A stretch of 64,000 nucleotides of DNA, taken from Muribaculaceae bacterium (lineage in GTDB: Bacteria; Bacteroidota; Bacteroidia; Bacteroidales; Muribaculaceae). Below are positions 1-8,153 of the stretch, in pieces (position 1 is the first letter of the stretch; every line of letters starts with the position of its first letter). A program made the translations under genes and the position numbers. The stretch spans positions 1 through 64,000 of the forward strand of contig VSPE01000007.1 of assembly GCA_009775225.1 (NCBI GenBank), read 5' to 3'. Below the pieces are notes generated by a model, which worked only from the letters and a program-made list of their open reading frames with translations, did not search any database and was not told the DNA's origin.

Positions 1-714
1 TATTTTTTCGGCGTTTTGTTGGCTTATGCCTCCCTGCTGTTGTTGCTTCTGCTGGTGCTGATGTTGCTGTTGTTGTTGTTGTTGGTGTTGTTGCTGTTCC
101 TGTTGCTGCTTGTCCTGGTTTTGCTCCTGCTGTTCCTGTTCCTGCTTTTTTAATTGGGCAAGGCGCAGGTTCTCGCGAGTTGCAAGATTGTCGGGATTGA
201 TGCGCAGCGAGTTCTTGTACATGGCTATGCTGCGGTCGTACTGCTCGTCATTGAAAGCCATGTTCCCGAGGTTGTAGAATGTTTTTTCGGCAATTTCGGG
301 GTCATATTCCCTGGCATCGGCGATGATTTCCTCAAAAAGCTGTCCGGCGAGAACGCGCGGGTCGTTCTGAGTACCCTTGTTGTCGTCGCTCTGTAGCTGT
401 AGAAGAGTCACAGCCTTGTTGTATCGCCCGCGGATAGAGCCTTTGTTCACTTCCAGTGCCTTTTCGTAAGCCTCGAGAGCTTCGTGATATTTCTCATTCT
501 CAAATAGTCTGTTGCCGCGGCGGATAGCGTTGCGCTCGTCCTTGTACGACTGCGACGGAGTATTGTACCGCGACTCTTTCTCCTGAGTCTGAGCCGGCTC
601 TTCGGGAGTGGCGTCGACAGGTGCGGGAGTGTTCTCGTCGGGCATGCTTAGCCCCTGCGCGTTTGCCGTTATGCAGCCGCAGAGCAGTATTGCAGTATAG
701 AGTATGTGTTTCAT
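1..714 (-). CDS. batC: BatC-like TPR protein, C-terminus off the window
   Basis: Reading down from the ATG at 714, at least 238 codons are open to the left edge, so the C-terminus is missing. Residues 1-20 form a signal peptide (MKHILYTAILLCGCITANAQ). An Asp/Glu/Pro-rich linker follows, then tetratricopeptide helices (about 60-170, with YNKAVTLL and FYNLGNMAFND stretches), then a Gln/His/Lys tract that fills the last 45 or so codons. TPR proteins of this layout follow batB in Bacteroides aerotolerance operons and probably scaffold the periplasmic side of the Bat complex. The start overlaps the batB stop in an ATGA tetranucleotide, so translation is probably coupled. Role is inferred from operon position and domain order. 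Confidence 0.85.
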   Translation of the reverse strand, partial: MKHILYTAILLCGCITANAQGLSMPDENTPAPVDATPEEPAQTQEKESRYNTPSQSYKDERNAIRRGNRLFENEKYHEALEAYEKALEVNKGSIRGRYNKAVTLLQLQSDDNKGTQNDPRVLAGQLFEEIIADAREYDPEIAEKTFYNLGNMAFNDEQYDRSIAMYKNSLRINPDNLATRENLRLAQLKKQEQEQQEQNQDKQQQEQQQHQQQQQQQHQHQQKQQQQGGISQQNAEKI

Positions 715-1760
715 TTTGTGGCCTCCTTTTCGTTGTTTGTGTCACGTGTAAAGAAGTTGATGCCTTTGAGCCAGCTTATCTTGCGGTTTACGACGAAGAT
801 GTCGATGAGGAGGAAGAGGAAAGCAAGGAAAGCGAAAGTGGGGAATTGTTCGGCCCCGGCGGTATAGGATATTGCCTTGAACTCTGATTTCTGAAGAGTG
901 TCGAGCTGGCCTTCGAGGTCGGAAAGTGCCGAGGGTGATGAGCCGTTCACATAGATGCCGTCGCCGGCCTTTGCTATCTGCTGGGCTAGTTCTTCGTTGA
1001 GTTTGGTTATTACGGGAGTGCCTTCGGGTGTTGAGAAGCCCGGCAGGAGTGTGCCCTGCGGTGTGCCCAGGCCGATTACATCAATCTGGATGCCGTTCTC
1101 AGCTGCAAGTTTGGCCGTCTCTATTGCGGCGCCTTCGTGGTCTTCTGCGTCTGTGATTAGGATGATAGCCTTGTGCATGTCTTCGGCGGGAGAGAAGCCG
1201 TTCATAGCCATTTTGATGGCTGCGGCTATGTCGGTGCCCTGGTATGCAATCAGCGAAGGGTTAAGCTCGTTAAGGTACATTTTTGCAGTGTAGAAATCGG
1301 AGGTGAGAGGCAACTGCATCTTCGAAGAGCCGGCAAAAACCACTAGACCTACCTTATCGTCGTCGAGCCTGTCCACGAGCTTTTCAAGAAGTAGCTTTGC
1401 ACGGTCGAGACGGCTTACTCCGTCGGGACGGTCGGTCGAGGAGGCAAGCATGGAGTTGGATACGTCGAACGCAATCATCACCTCGATGCCGGCGCTTGTT
1501 TCCTGCTGCTCTTTGGCTCCTGCACGCGGGCGAGCAAGCATTATTACCAGTGCGATAAGCGCGAATACGGCCAGTGTGATTTTAACAACTGGAGTATAAC
1601 GCGACGCCTCGGGCATGAGCCTTGCCACCACTTCGGGACGGCCGAAGCGGCGGAGTTTGGCGCGCCTGCTTGCCCTGGCACCGATGTATAGCAGTATCAG
1701 TACCGGCGCAAGTATCAGGAGATATAGATATTGAGGATATGCGAAGTCGAACATAATCAT
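711..1760 (-). CDS. batB: BatB, VWA-domain membrane protein of the aerotolerance operon
   Basis: A 349-residue protein with membrane segments near residues 9-28 and 58-76, a von Willebrand factor A domain, and a last membrane helix near 305-325. The MIDAS metal site is visible as DVSNS at about 99-103 with a later TDAED loop, so the divalent-metal site looks intact. Bat proteins are known from Bacteroides fragilis, where the operon affects oxygen tolerance; the biochemical role is unsettled. It lies 4 nt downstream of batA and overlaps batC by 4 nt. The first ATG (MIMFDF) is used; the second, two codons on, is equally possible. Confidence 0.93.
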   Translation of the reverse strand: MIMFDFAYPQYLYLLILAPVLILLYIGARASRRAKLRRFGRPEVVARLMPEASRYTPVVKITLAVFALIALVIMLARPRAGAKEQQETSAGIEVMIAFDVSNSMLASSTDRPDGVSRLDRAKLLLEKLVDRLDDDKVGLVVFAGSSKMQLPLTSDFYTAKMYLNELNPSLIAYQGTDIAAAIKMAMNGFSPAEDMHKAIILITDAEDHEGAAIETAKLAAENGIQIDVIGLGTPQGTLLPGFSTPEGTPVITKLNEELAQQIAKAGDGIYVNGSSPSALSDLEGQLDTLQKSEFKAISYTAGAEQFPTFAFLAFLFLLIDIFVVNRKISWLKGINFFTRDTNNEKEATK

Positions 1761-1764
1761 TCTT

Positions 1765-2751
1765 TTATGGTATAGTGCGAAGGACGGTGTAGCGCAGCAC
1801 GGCCTCGATGGCGAAGCATGCGAAAGCTATCCATGCCCACAGCATATAGTTGTCTTCGGTGTGCGAGAAGTGGCGGACGTCCATCTGTGTTTTCTCGAGG
1901 GCGTCGATTTCGGCGAACACTTCTTCAAGTACGCGGTTACCGGTGGCTCGGAAGTACTTGCCGCCGGTACTATCGGCTATTGTGCGGAGCGTTGCCTCGT
2001 CGATAACCACAGGTTGCGGCTGGAATTCTATCCGGCCCGAGAGTGTGCGTGTGGGGTAGGGCGCTGTGCCGTTTGTGCCGATGCCGATAGTGTATATCTT
2101 TACGCCAAGCTCCTTGGCAACCTCCGATGCGGTTACAGGAGCAACCACTCCGGTGTTGTTGGAGCCGTCGGTGAGGAGTATTATGCTCTTGCTCTTGGCT
2201 TTGCCTTCTTTAAGACGGTTGAGCGAAGTGGCAATACCGTCGCCAATAGCGGTGCCGTCTTCAAGCACGTTCATGCTAAGGTTTTGGAGGTATTGAAGCA
2301 GCTGTGCGCGGTCTACCGTCATGGGCACGCCCGTGAGGCTTTCGCCGGCAAAAACAACTATGCCGATATTGTCGCTCTCGCGGCCCGATATGAAGTTGGC
2401 GGCGACAGCCTTGGCGGCTTCGAAGCGGTCGGGGTCGAAGTCGCGGGCCATCATCGACGATGATACGTCGAGCGCAATCACTATATCAGTACCTTCGGTA
2501 GAAGTGGTGCGCCAGCTGTCGCGTTCCTGCGGGCGGGCCATCACCACTATCAGGCAGGCGAGGGTCGCCATTCGGAGCGCAAATAGCACGTGACGCAGAT
2601 ATTGCTTCCATGTTCGTGGCAGGTGGGCGAAGGGCGCCGTTGTCGAGAGCGACATAGTGGCGTGACTGTTGCGCAGCCTGAGCACGTACCACACGGTGAG
2701 CGGCACCAATATCAACAGAGTCCAGAGGAAATGCGGATGTGCAAAGTGCAT
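1765..2751 (-). CDS. batA: BatA, VWA-domain membrane protein of the aerotolerance operon
   Basis: A 328-residue protein with two N-terminal membrane helices (about 8-24 and 55-72), a VWA domain with DVSSS at about 95-99 and a TDGSNN loop, and a C-terminal helix near 305-322. Its domain layout matches the following batB product, as expected for the BatA/BatB pair. The first base of its ATG is the last base of the upstream stop (TAATG), so the two genes are probably translationally coupled. The MIDAS residues are all present. Function is assigned from family and operon. Confidence 0.93.
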   Translation of the reverse strand: MHFAHPHFLWTLLILVPLTVWYVLRLRNSHATMSLSTTAPFAHLPRTWKQYLRHVLFALRMATLACLIVVMARPQERDSWRTTSTEGTDIVIALDVSSSMMARDFDPDRFEAAKAVAANFISGRESDNIGIVVFAGESLTGVPMTVDRAQLLQYLQNLSMNVLEDGTAIGDGIATSLNRLKEGKAKSKSIILLTDGSNNTGVVAPVTASEVAKELGVKIYTIGIGTNGTAPYPTRTLSGRIEFQPQPVVIDEATLRTIADSTGGKYFRATGNRVLEEVFAEIDALEKTQMDVRHFSHTEDNYMLWAWIAFACFAIEAVLRYTVLRTIP

Positions 2752-3770
2752 TATTTAGTGTCTTTTTTGTTCTTGATAGGTGTTGTGTCGGCCTTGCCTG
2801 TGGCATCGCTTTCAGCAGGCTGAGGCTCGGGAGCGGGTTTGGTCTGCTCTACAAAGTCCTGTGCGCGGGCGAAAGCCTTGATGTTGTCGTCGGGCAGCGG
2901 GCGTACTTTGGCAAACTTCACGAAGTCGGCTATCGAGAGTACGGAGCGCATCATGTCGGCGGTCATGCGTGTGTCAGGGTTGCTGCGGAGAGCCTTTACA
3001 ATCTGCGTGGAGGTCATTTCCATAGCGTTTATGCCGAAGCGGCCCTGAAGATACTGTCGCAGGATGTCGACGAGTTCGGTGTAGTACTCTTTCTCGTGTC
3101 CTGTCTCGGGCAGATTGCGCGAACGGAGTATGTTGAGTCGCGATATTGCCAGCTCGTAGGGCGGCACGACAGGCGTGCGGCGCTGCTCGGCTTCCTCACT
3201 GCGGTGGCGCAGCAGTGTGTAGAGATAGATGCAGGCTGCGGCGAGTGCCAGTATGGCGAGCGCCCACCACACCCATGTAGGGATATAGTCGTACCAGCGC
3301 GAAAGAGGCGCTGCTACCGAAGCCATAGGGTTGATAGTCTGTAGAGAGTCGACTTCTACGGGGAGCACCTTGAGCGTGACGACGTTCGAAAATACCGTAT
3401 CCGAGCCGGGCGCCGGGAGTACGGCGAAAGGCGGCAGTGTGAGCGTGCCGGGGTCGAAGGCCTGGATTGTGAAGTTGAAGTCGACGTTGCGCGAGTCGGT
3501 GCCGGCGGTGATAGTGCTGTCGGACGCCACTACATCCACACCGTTATATTCAAGATATTCCTGGCCGGGTGTGAGCATAGGGAAATCTACCAGTTGTGCC
3601 GACGAGGCATAGCTGTTCGGGATATTTACGCTAACATGCAGGCGGTTACGGTCGCCCATAACCACCACAGCGCTGTCGAGGGCGGCCGTCACGGTGATGA
3701 CAGGAGCGGCCGGGGCGGCAAGGGTGGCGCAGAGTGCGCATGACGCTAAAATCTGTCGTAATGCTTTCAT
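2751..3770 (-). CDS. BatD/DUF4381-like secreted-and-anchored protein
   Basis: A 339-residue protein with a signal peptide (residues 1-22, ending AAPAAP), a beta-rich extracytoplasmic domain (about 23-160), a single membrane helix near 168-188 (WVWWALAILALAAACIYLY) and a cytoplasmic helical domain (about 200-310). The tail after 310 is rich in Pro, Lys and Thr. The cytoplasmic part (ELAISRLNIL, YYTELVDILRQYLQGRFG) resembles DUF4381 proteins found between DUF58 and VWA genes. It overlaps the DUF58 gene by 4 nt upstream and batA by 1 nt downstream, so it belongs to the same complex. Exact function is unknown. Confidence 0.8.
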   Translation of the reverse strand: MKALRQILASCALCATLAAPAAPVITVTAALDSAVVVMGDRNRLHVSVNIPNSYASSAQLVDFPMLTPGQEYLEYNGVDVVASDSTITAGTDSRNVDFNFTIQAFDPGTLTLPPFAVLPAPGSDTVFSNVVTLKVLPVEVDSLQTINPMASVAAPLSRWYDYIPTWVWWALAILALAAACIYLYTLLRHRSEEAEQRRTPVVPPYELAISRLNILRSRNLPETGHEKEYYTELVDILRQYLQGRFGINAMEMTSTQIVKALRSNPDTRMTADMMRSVLSIADFVKFAKVRPLPDDNIKAFARAQDFVEQTKPAPEPQPAESDATGKADTTPIKNKKDTK

Positions 3771-4642
3771 ATCGACGCACGGTTTTTGAAAAGGCCCATC
3801 AGTGCACGCACATAGTCTTCGTCGGTGGCTACCGAGACGAAGTCCACTCGGGTGCTACGCAGAGTGCCTGCCATTTGTTGTTGGCGGTCGTACCACCACT
3901 TGTTGTAGGCCTTTCGGGTTTTCGACGACGAGGTGTCTACCCACATCGTGGCTCCGGTCTCAAGGTCGGCTACCTGCATCAGGCCCACGTCGGGCATCTC
4001 GCCGTCGCGCTTATCGTAGACCTGAATGGCCATTACGTCGTGTCGGGAGACTGCCACCGTGAGAGGGGTGCGGTAGTCGGAACTGTCGATGAAATCGGAA
4101 ATCAGGAACATGGTGCAGCGGCGTTTGAGTGCGTCGCTGAAGTAGCGCACGGCAGCTGCGATGTCGGTTCCCTTGCTTTGCGGGGTGAAGTCGAGCAGCT
4201 CGCGGATGAGGAAGAGGATGTGCTTTCGGCCTTTCTTGGGAGTAATGAATTTCTCGACGCGGTCGGAGAAGAAAATCGCGCCAATCTTGTCGTTGTTCTG
4301 AATGGCCGAGAAAGCTATGGTAGCAGCTATTTCCGCTATCATCTCGCGTTTCTCGGGGCCTTCGGCACCGAAGTTGCGGCTTGCCGATACATCGACCAAC
4401 AGCATCACCGTAAGCTCGCGCTCTTCTTCGTAGACCTTTACGTAGGGTCGGTTGTGGCGCGCGGTCACGTTCCAGTCGATGTCGCGGGTGTCGTCGCCAT
4501 ACTGGTATTCGCGGACTTCGGAGAACATCATGCCGCGCCCCTTGAAGGCTGAGTGATACTCGCCGGCGAATATGTTCTGCGACAGCCCGCGCGTCTTTAT
4601 CTCGATTTTGCGGACTTTCTTCAGTAGTTCATTGGAGTCCAT
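3767..4642 (-). CDS. DUF58 domain-containing protein
   Basis: A 291-residue soluble protein. The DUF58 signature lies at about 36-60 (GRGMMFSEVREYQYGD then RDIDWNVTARH), followed by a VWA-like fold whose metal site begins DVSAS at about 84-88. DUF58 proteins are commonly encoded next to MoxR ATPases and are thought to be their partners in a chaperone-like system. Here the gene starts 22 nt after the moxR stop and overlaps the next gene by 4 nt. No membrane segment is seen, so it is expected in the cytoplasm. Confidence 0.93.
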   Translation of the reverse strand: MDSNELLKKVRKIEIKTRGLSQNIFAGEYHSAFKGRGMMFSEVREYQYGDDTRDIDWNVTARHNRPYVKVYEEERELTVMLLVDVSASRNFGAEGPEKREMIAEIAATIAFSAIQNNDKIGAIFFSDRVEKFITPKKGRKHILFLIRELLDFTPQSKGTDIAAAVRYFSDALKRRCTMFLISDFIDSSDYRTPLTVAVSRHDVMAIQVYDKRDGEMPDVGLMQVADLETGATMWVDTSSSKTRKAYNKWWYDRQQQMAGTLRSTRVDFVSVATDEDYVRALMGLFKNRASI

Positions 4643-4664
4643 GGGGAAGGCTTGGGAAAGGAAA

Positions 4665-5660
4665 TTAGGGCACCTGAACCTTGTCGAGGATATCGGTGAT
4701 TATCATGTCGGTAGTGAAGTTGTTGGCTTCGGCCTCGTAGGTCAGGCCGATGCGGTGACGCAGTACGTCGTGGCATACCGAGATGACGTCTTCGGGGATT
4801 ACATAGCCGCGCTGGTGCAGGAACGCGTATGCGCGGGCTGCTTTAGCCAGCGAAATTGATGCACGGGGCGATGCGCCGAACGAGATATAGCTGGCGAGGT
4901 CGTCGAGGCCGTATTCTTTGGGAGTACGTGTCGCGAAAACGATGTCTACGATATAGCGCTCGATTTTTTCGTCCACATATATCTGCTCTACCACTTTCTG
5001 AGCCTCGATTACTTCTTCGGGGCGAAGAATGGCGTGTACGGGGCGCTGTTCGCGGGCTATGTTCATGCGTATGATTTCGCGTTCCTCGTCTTTCGATGGA
5101 TAGCCGATAACGACTTTCATGAGGAAACGGTCTACTTGTGCTTCGGGGAGAGGATATGTGCCTTCCTGCTCTACGGGGTTCTGGGTCGCCATTACGAGGA
5201 AGGGCTTGTCGAGGGGGAAGGTGTTGTCGCCGATTGTCACCTGACGCTCCTGCATGGCTTCGAGGAGGGCCGACTGTACTTTTGCCGGGGCGCGGTTGAT
5301 TTCATCGGCGAGTACGAAGTTGGCGAAAATCGGGCCTTTCTTTACTTGGAAAGTCTCGCTCTTGACGCTGTATATCATTGTGCCGATAACGTCGCCTGGC
5401 AGAAGGTCGGGGGTAAACTGTATGCGGCTGTATTTTGCGTCGATGAGCTGTGCGAGTGTCTTAATGGCTAAGGTTTTTGCAAGGCCGGGAACGCCTTCGA
5501 GCAGCACGTGGCCGTTGGCAAGCATGGCAATAAGAAGACTCTCCACAAGATGCTTCTGGCCCACGATAGTCTGGTCCATGCCGTGTGTGACCATGCTGAT
5601 GAAATCGCTCTTGGACGCTACCAGCTCGTTGAGTTGGCGAATATTTACACTTTCGCTCAT
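4665..5660 (-). CDS. MoxR family AAA+ ATPase
   Basis: A 331-residue AAA+ protein and first gene of the Bat operon. Walker A is GVPGLAKT at about 56-63, Walker B is LADEINRA at about 118-125, and sensor 1 falls in the ATQNP stretch (about 153-157). The C-terminal lid contains the ASPRAS motif of MoxR proteins. Length is normal for the family. Members couple ATP hydrolysis to assembly or metal loading of VWA-domain partners, which fits the DUF58, BatA and BatB genes behind it. The upstream 196-nt AT-rich gap to gldB probably holds divergent promoters. Confidence 0.95.
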   Translation of the reverse strand: MSESVNIRQLNELVASKSDFISMVTHGMDQTIVGQKHLVESLLIAMLANGHVLLEGVPGLAKTLAIKTLAQLIDAKYSRIQFTPDLLPGDVIGTMIYSVKSETFQVKKGPIFANFVLADEINRAPAKVQSALLEAMQERQVTIGDNTFPLDKPFLVMATQNPVEQEGTYPLPEAQVDRFLMKVVIGYPSKDEEREIIRMNIAREQRPVHAILRPEEVIEAQKVVEQIYVDEKIERYIVDIVFATRTPKEYGLDDLASYISFGASPRASISLAKAARAYAFLHQRGYVIPEDVISVCHDVLRHRIGLTYEAEANNFTTDMIITDILDKVQVP

Positions 5661-5843
5661 AGTTATAATATCTTAGTTGTCAGTTATTTTGAATATTCAA
5701 TTTAATGTTATGGCGATGAATGTTGCTGTTAACCCATTCTTCGGATTACAAAATTACTATTATAACAATAAAGAAGTCTAAAAGGAATGTTAATTTTATC
5801 TATTAAGTCTTTAAAGCTTCTCCGTTTTAAATATTTTTATACT

Positions 5844-5851
5844 TACCTTTG
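5844..5851 (+). promoter_or_regulatory. Putative -7 box abutting the gldB-like start
   Basis: TACCTTTG matches the Bacteroidota -7 consensus TAnnTTTG. It ends 5 nt before the ATG at 5857, so a transcript from it would begin at or next to the start codon. A clear -33 TTTG is not visible at the right distance. Confidence 0.5.
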
Positions 5852-5856
5852 CCCTC

Positions 5857-6846
5857 ATGAATTTAAAACCCCTGTCATACACGCTTCTCAGCTTGTTTCT
5901 TTGCTTGCTGGGATGCTCTCAAACCTATAGAAAAAGTGTGCAGTCCGAGCCTTGTGCTATTGTAAATCTTGCTGCTGTAATGCGTGATTATGCCGGCATG
6001 GACAGCGTGGCGCGCTCCCGTATTACAGATAGTTGCAGCATCGAACTTAAAGCATTCGTCAAGACTCTGAGCGAGGACAGTATGAGCGATGTTCTGCTTG
6101 AGGCATGGTCTACTTCCGCACCTGTGGCGGTGTTCACTCCGGCAGCCGACAGTATATATCCGTCGCTTGGAGGTGTGGAGCGAGCCCTTGGCTACACTCT
6201 TGCTGCTGCACGTGAATATGGCTTAGTGCTTCCCTCTCGCCGATATGCCGCTGTGGTATATGGCCGCCCGGAATCTATTCTCTTTGTAGACAGTGTGATG
6301 CTGATTGCTCTTAATCATTATCTTGGGGCAGACTACGACGGCTATTCCCATTGGCCGTTGTACCGCAGACTTGCCAAGACTCCGCAAGCGCTTCCTTATG
6401 ATATGGCGGAGGCTCTTATAGCCACGGCATACCCTTACTCTGCGCCTGAGGCCGACAATACTCTTCTTTCCAATATGCTCTATCAAGGTGCATTGGCCTA
6501 TGCCAAGCTGCATACGGTGGAAGATGCCACCGTGGCCGGTGTTCTGGGGTACGATGAAGCGACTATGGGGCAACTCAACGAAGCCGAGGATGAGATATGG
6601 CGCGAATTGGTGGCGCGCAAGTTGCTGTACGACATTTCTTCGCGAACTATAGAGCGTTTTATCGCTCCGACGCCCCTTCTTCGTATCGACGGTCTCGAAT
6701 GGCCCGCGCGTGCGGGCCGATACATTGGCTACAGGATAGTGGAGGCATATATGAGCAGTCATCCCGAGACAGGGATTGACTATCTGCTGTCGCCCGAATT
6801 TTATCTGTCGCCCGATGTTATCCGCGAGGCCGATTACCTCGGGTGA
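5857..6846 (+). CDS. gldB: GldB-like lipoprotein
   Basis: A 329-residue protein with a lipoprotein signal (hydrophobic stretch, then LLGCS, with the lipid-modified Cys at about residue 20). The body resembles gliding-motility lipoprotein GldB: a VMLIALNHYLGADYDGY stretch near the middle, then helices around YQGALAYAKLHTVEDATVAG and a YIGYRIVEAY segment near the C-terminus. GldB homologues are widespread in non-gliding Bacteroidales, where their role is unclear; this window shows no other gliding genes. It is the only plus-strand gene between two minus-strand blocks and converges on the methyltransferase gene with 6 nt between stops. Confidence 0.75.
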   Translation: MNLKPLSYTLLSLFLCLLGCSQTYRKSVQSEPCAIVNLAAVMRDYAGMDSVARSRITDSCSIELKAFVKTLSEDSMSDVLLEAWSTSAPVAVFTPAADSIYPSLGGVERALGYTLAAAREYGLVLPSRRYAAVVYGRPESILFVDSVMLIALNHYLGADYDGYSHWPLYRRLAKTPQALPYDMAEALIATAYPYSAPEADNTLLSNMLYQGALAYAKLHTVEDATVAGVLGYDEATMGQLNEAEDEIWRELVARKLLYDISSRTIERFIAPTPLLRIDGLEWPARAGRYIGYRIVEAYMSSHPETGIDYLLSPEFYLSPDVIREADYLG

Positions 6847-6852
6847 GCTGTC

Positions 6853-8076
6853 TCAGGCAGGTTCGGTAACCACAAGTATCTGCTCTCCGTTTGCATCGGT
6901 AAGGCCGTAGAGACGCAAGTCTCCGCCGTCGCGTACTCGCAGTTTGGCGCGAAGGGCGTCTGCGCCTATGCCGAAATTGCGGGTGGCGACATTGATGCGC
7001 GGGTATCGGGCTGCGAAACGCTTTATGATACGCGACGCGTATGGCATGGCCTCAACTACATGATAGCGTGTGCCCGGAAAGCCGACGACAGGCTCGGATG
7101 AGGCATACAGGCGTGTGTTGGCGTGAAATCCTTTCAGCCCGTAGCGGGCGGCCACAAGGCGATGTGCTCCTGCTTTCATAAGGGCGGGAGACGCTTCGTA
7201 TATGTAGTCGCCGGGGGATAACGCCTTCATCGGCTCGACAGGAGTGCTGTCGCGCTCCTGCTCAGCAGTAAAAGCGAAGGTGTCGGCGCTGTCGCCGCGC
7301 ACCGTGACGGCTTCTATAAGAGTTGCAGGCTGCTGTGCTTCGAAATCTATCAGCAGCACGAGTTCCTTACATTCGGTGGGAGTCCCGAGCACAATTGCCG
7401 CCGAAGGAGTCGGAGAGAGAGCGCCTATGCTGTGCGCTATGTCGAGCATGGGCGAAGCCTTGATAATAAGCAGACTACATATCTTTGAGAGCTGCCCGAC
7501 GAGAGCCGTCACGTCCGGCGCGCAGTCTGCAATGGCAAAGAGTCGGCCTCCAGAATCGGAGCGCCTTGCCGGGTCGATGAATATGGCGCCGAAGTGGCGT
7601 CCGTCCTTTATGCAGTCGTCGATGAAGTCGCGGCAGTCGCCGCACACCACATTGATATTGTCGATGCGCAGACCTTCGGTATTGTCGCGCAGAGCCTGTG
7701 CGCGTTCGACATCCATTTCCACCGCAGTGACTTCTGATGCTCGCCTCGCTATATGGAACACGTCAATGCCAAGGCCGGCTGTGAGGTCGGCCGCCGCAAT
7801 GCCTTCGGGCACGAGCGAGCTGTGCCATGCCGCGAGTGTGTCGGAGGTGGACTGCTCTCCGGCAAGAACGGAAGGGAAGCGGAAGTGCGGATAGGAAGCG
7901 AGAGTATCGGCGAGCTTTTTGCCGAATTTGCGCCTACATTCAATCTGCGTGATTGCGTCGGCATAGTCGATGCCGTCGTCGTGTCTGTGTGCGAATTTGA
8001 GCCGCAGTACGGCCGGGTCATCCGAGAGGTGGCTCTCAATCCACTGGTAGTATGTCTCAGTTCTTCTGTCTGTCAT
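6853..8076 (-). CDS. Class I SAM-dependent methyltransferase, THUMP-like domain
   Basis: A 407-residue protein starting at the ATG at 8076 (MTDRRTETYY); a longer in-frame extension would run through the pgk terminator and into pgk, so it is rejected. An N-terminal helical part (1-90) precedes a Rossmann-type methyltransferase with the SAM loop ADLTAGLGIDVFHIA, an acidic site in AVEMD and a FIDPARR motif. The C-terminal third fits the THUMP-like domain attached to such enzymes in Bacteroidota. The substrate is not identified; rRNA or tRNA is likely. The gene follows pgk on the same strand but is separated from it by a strong hairpin terminator. Confidence 0.8.
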   Translation of the reverse strand: MTDRRTETYYQWIESHLSDDPAVLRLKFAHRHDDGIDYADAITQIECRRKFGKKLADTLASYPHFRFPSVLAGEQSTSDTLAAWHSSLVPEGIAAADLTAGLGIDVFHIARRASEVTAVEMDVERAQALRDNTEGLRIDNINVVCGDCRDFIDDCIKDGRHFGAIFIDPARRSDSGGRLFAIADCAPDVTALVGQLSKICSLLIIKASPMLDIAHSIGALSPTPSAAIVLGTPTECKELVLLIDFEAQQPATLIEAVTVRGDSADTFAFTAEQERDSTPVEPMKALSPGDYIYEASPALMKAGAHRLVAARYGLKGFHANTRLYASSEPVVGFPGTRYHVVEAMPYASRIIKRFAARYPRINVATRNFGIGADALRAKLRVRDGGDLRLYGLTDANGEQILVVTEPA

Positions 8077-8091
8077 GTAGTTATAACAATT

Positions 8092-8128
8092 AAAAAGCAC
8101 GCCTTGCGTGTTGTAAGGCGTGCTTTTT
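8092..8128 (-). terminator. Intrinsic terminator after pgk
   Basis: A perfect 14-bp inverted repeat (8092-8105 with 8115-8128) encloses a 9-nt loop. Each arm ends in five A or T residues, so on the minus strand the hairpin runs into a U-tract. It lies 26 nt after the pgk stop and just upstream of the methyltransferase ATG at 8076. Confidence 0.9.
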
Positions 8129-8153
8129 ATGCTGTAAAGCCAGGTCGGGCCGA

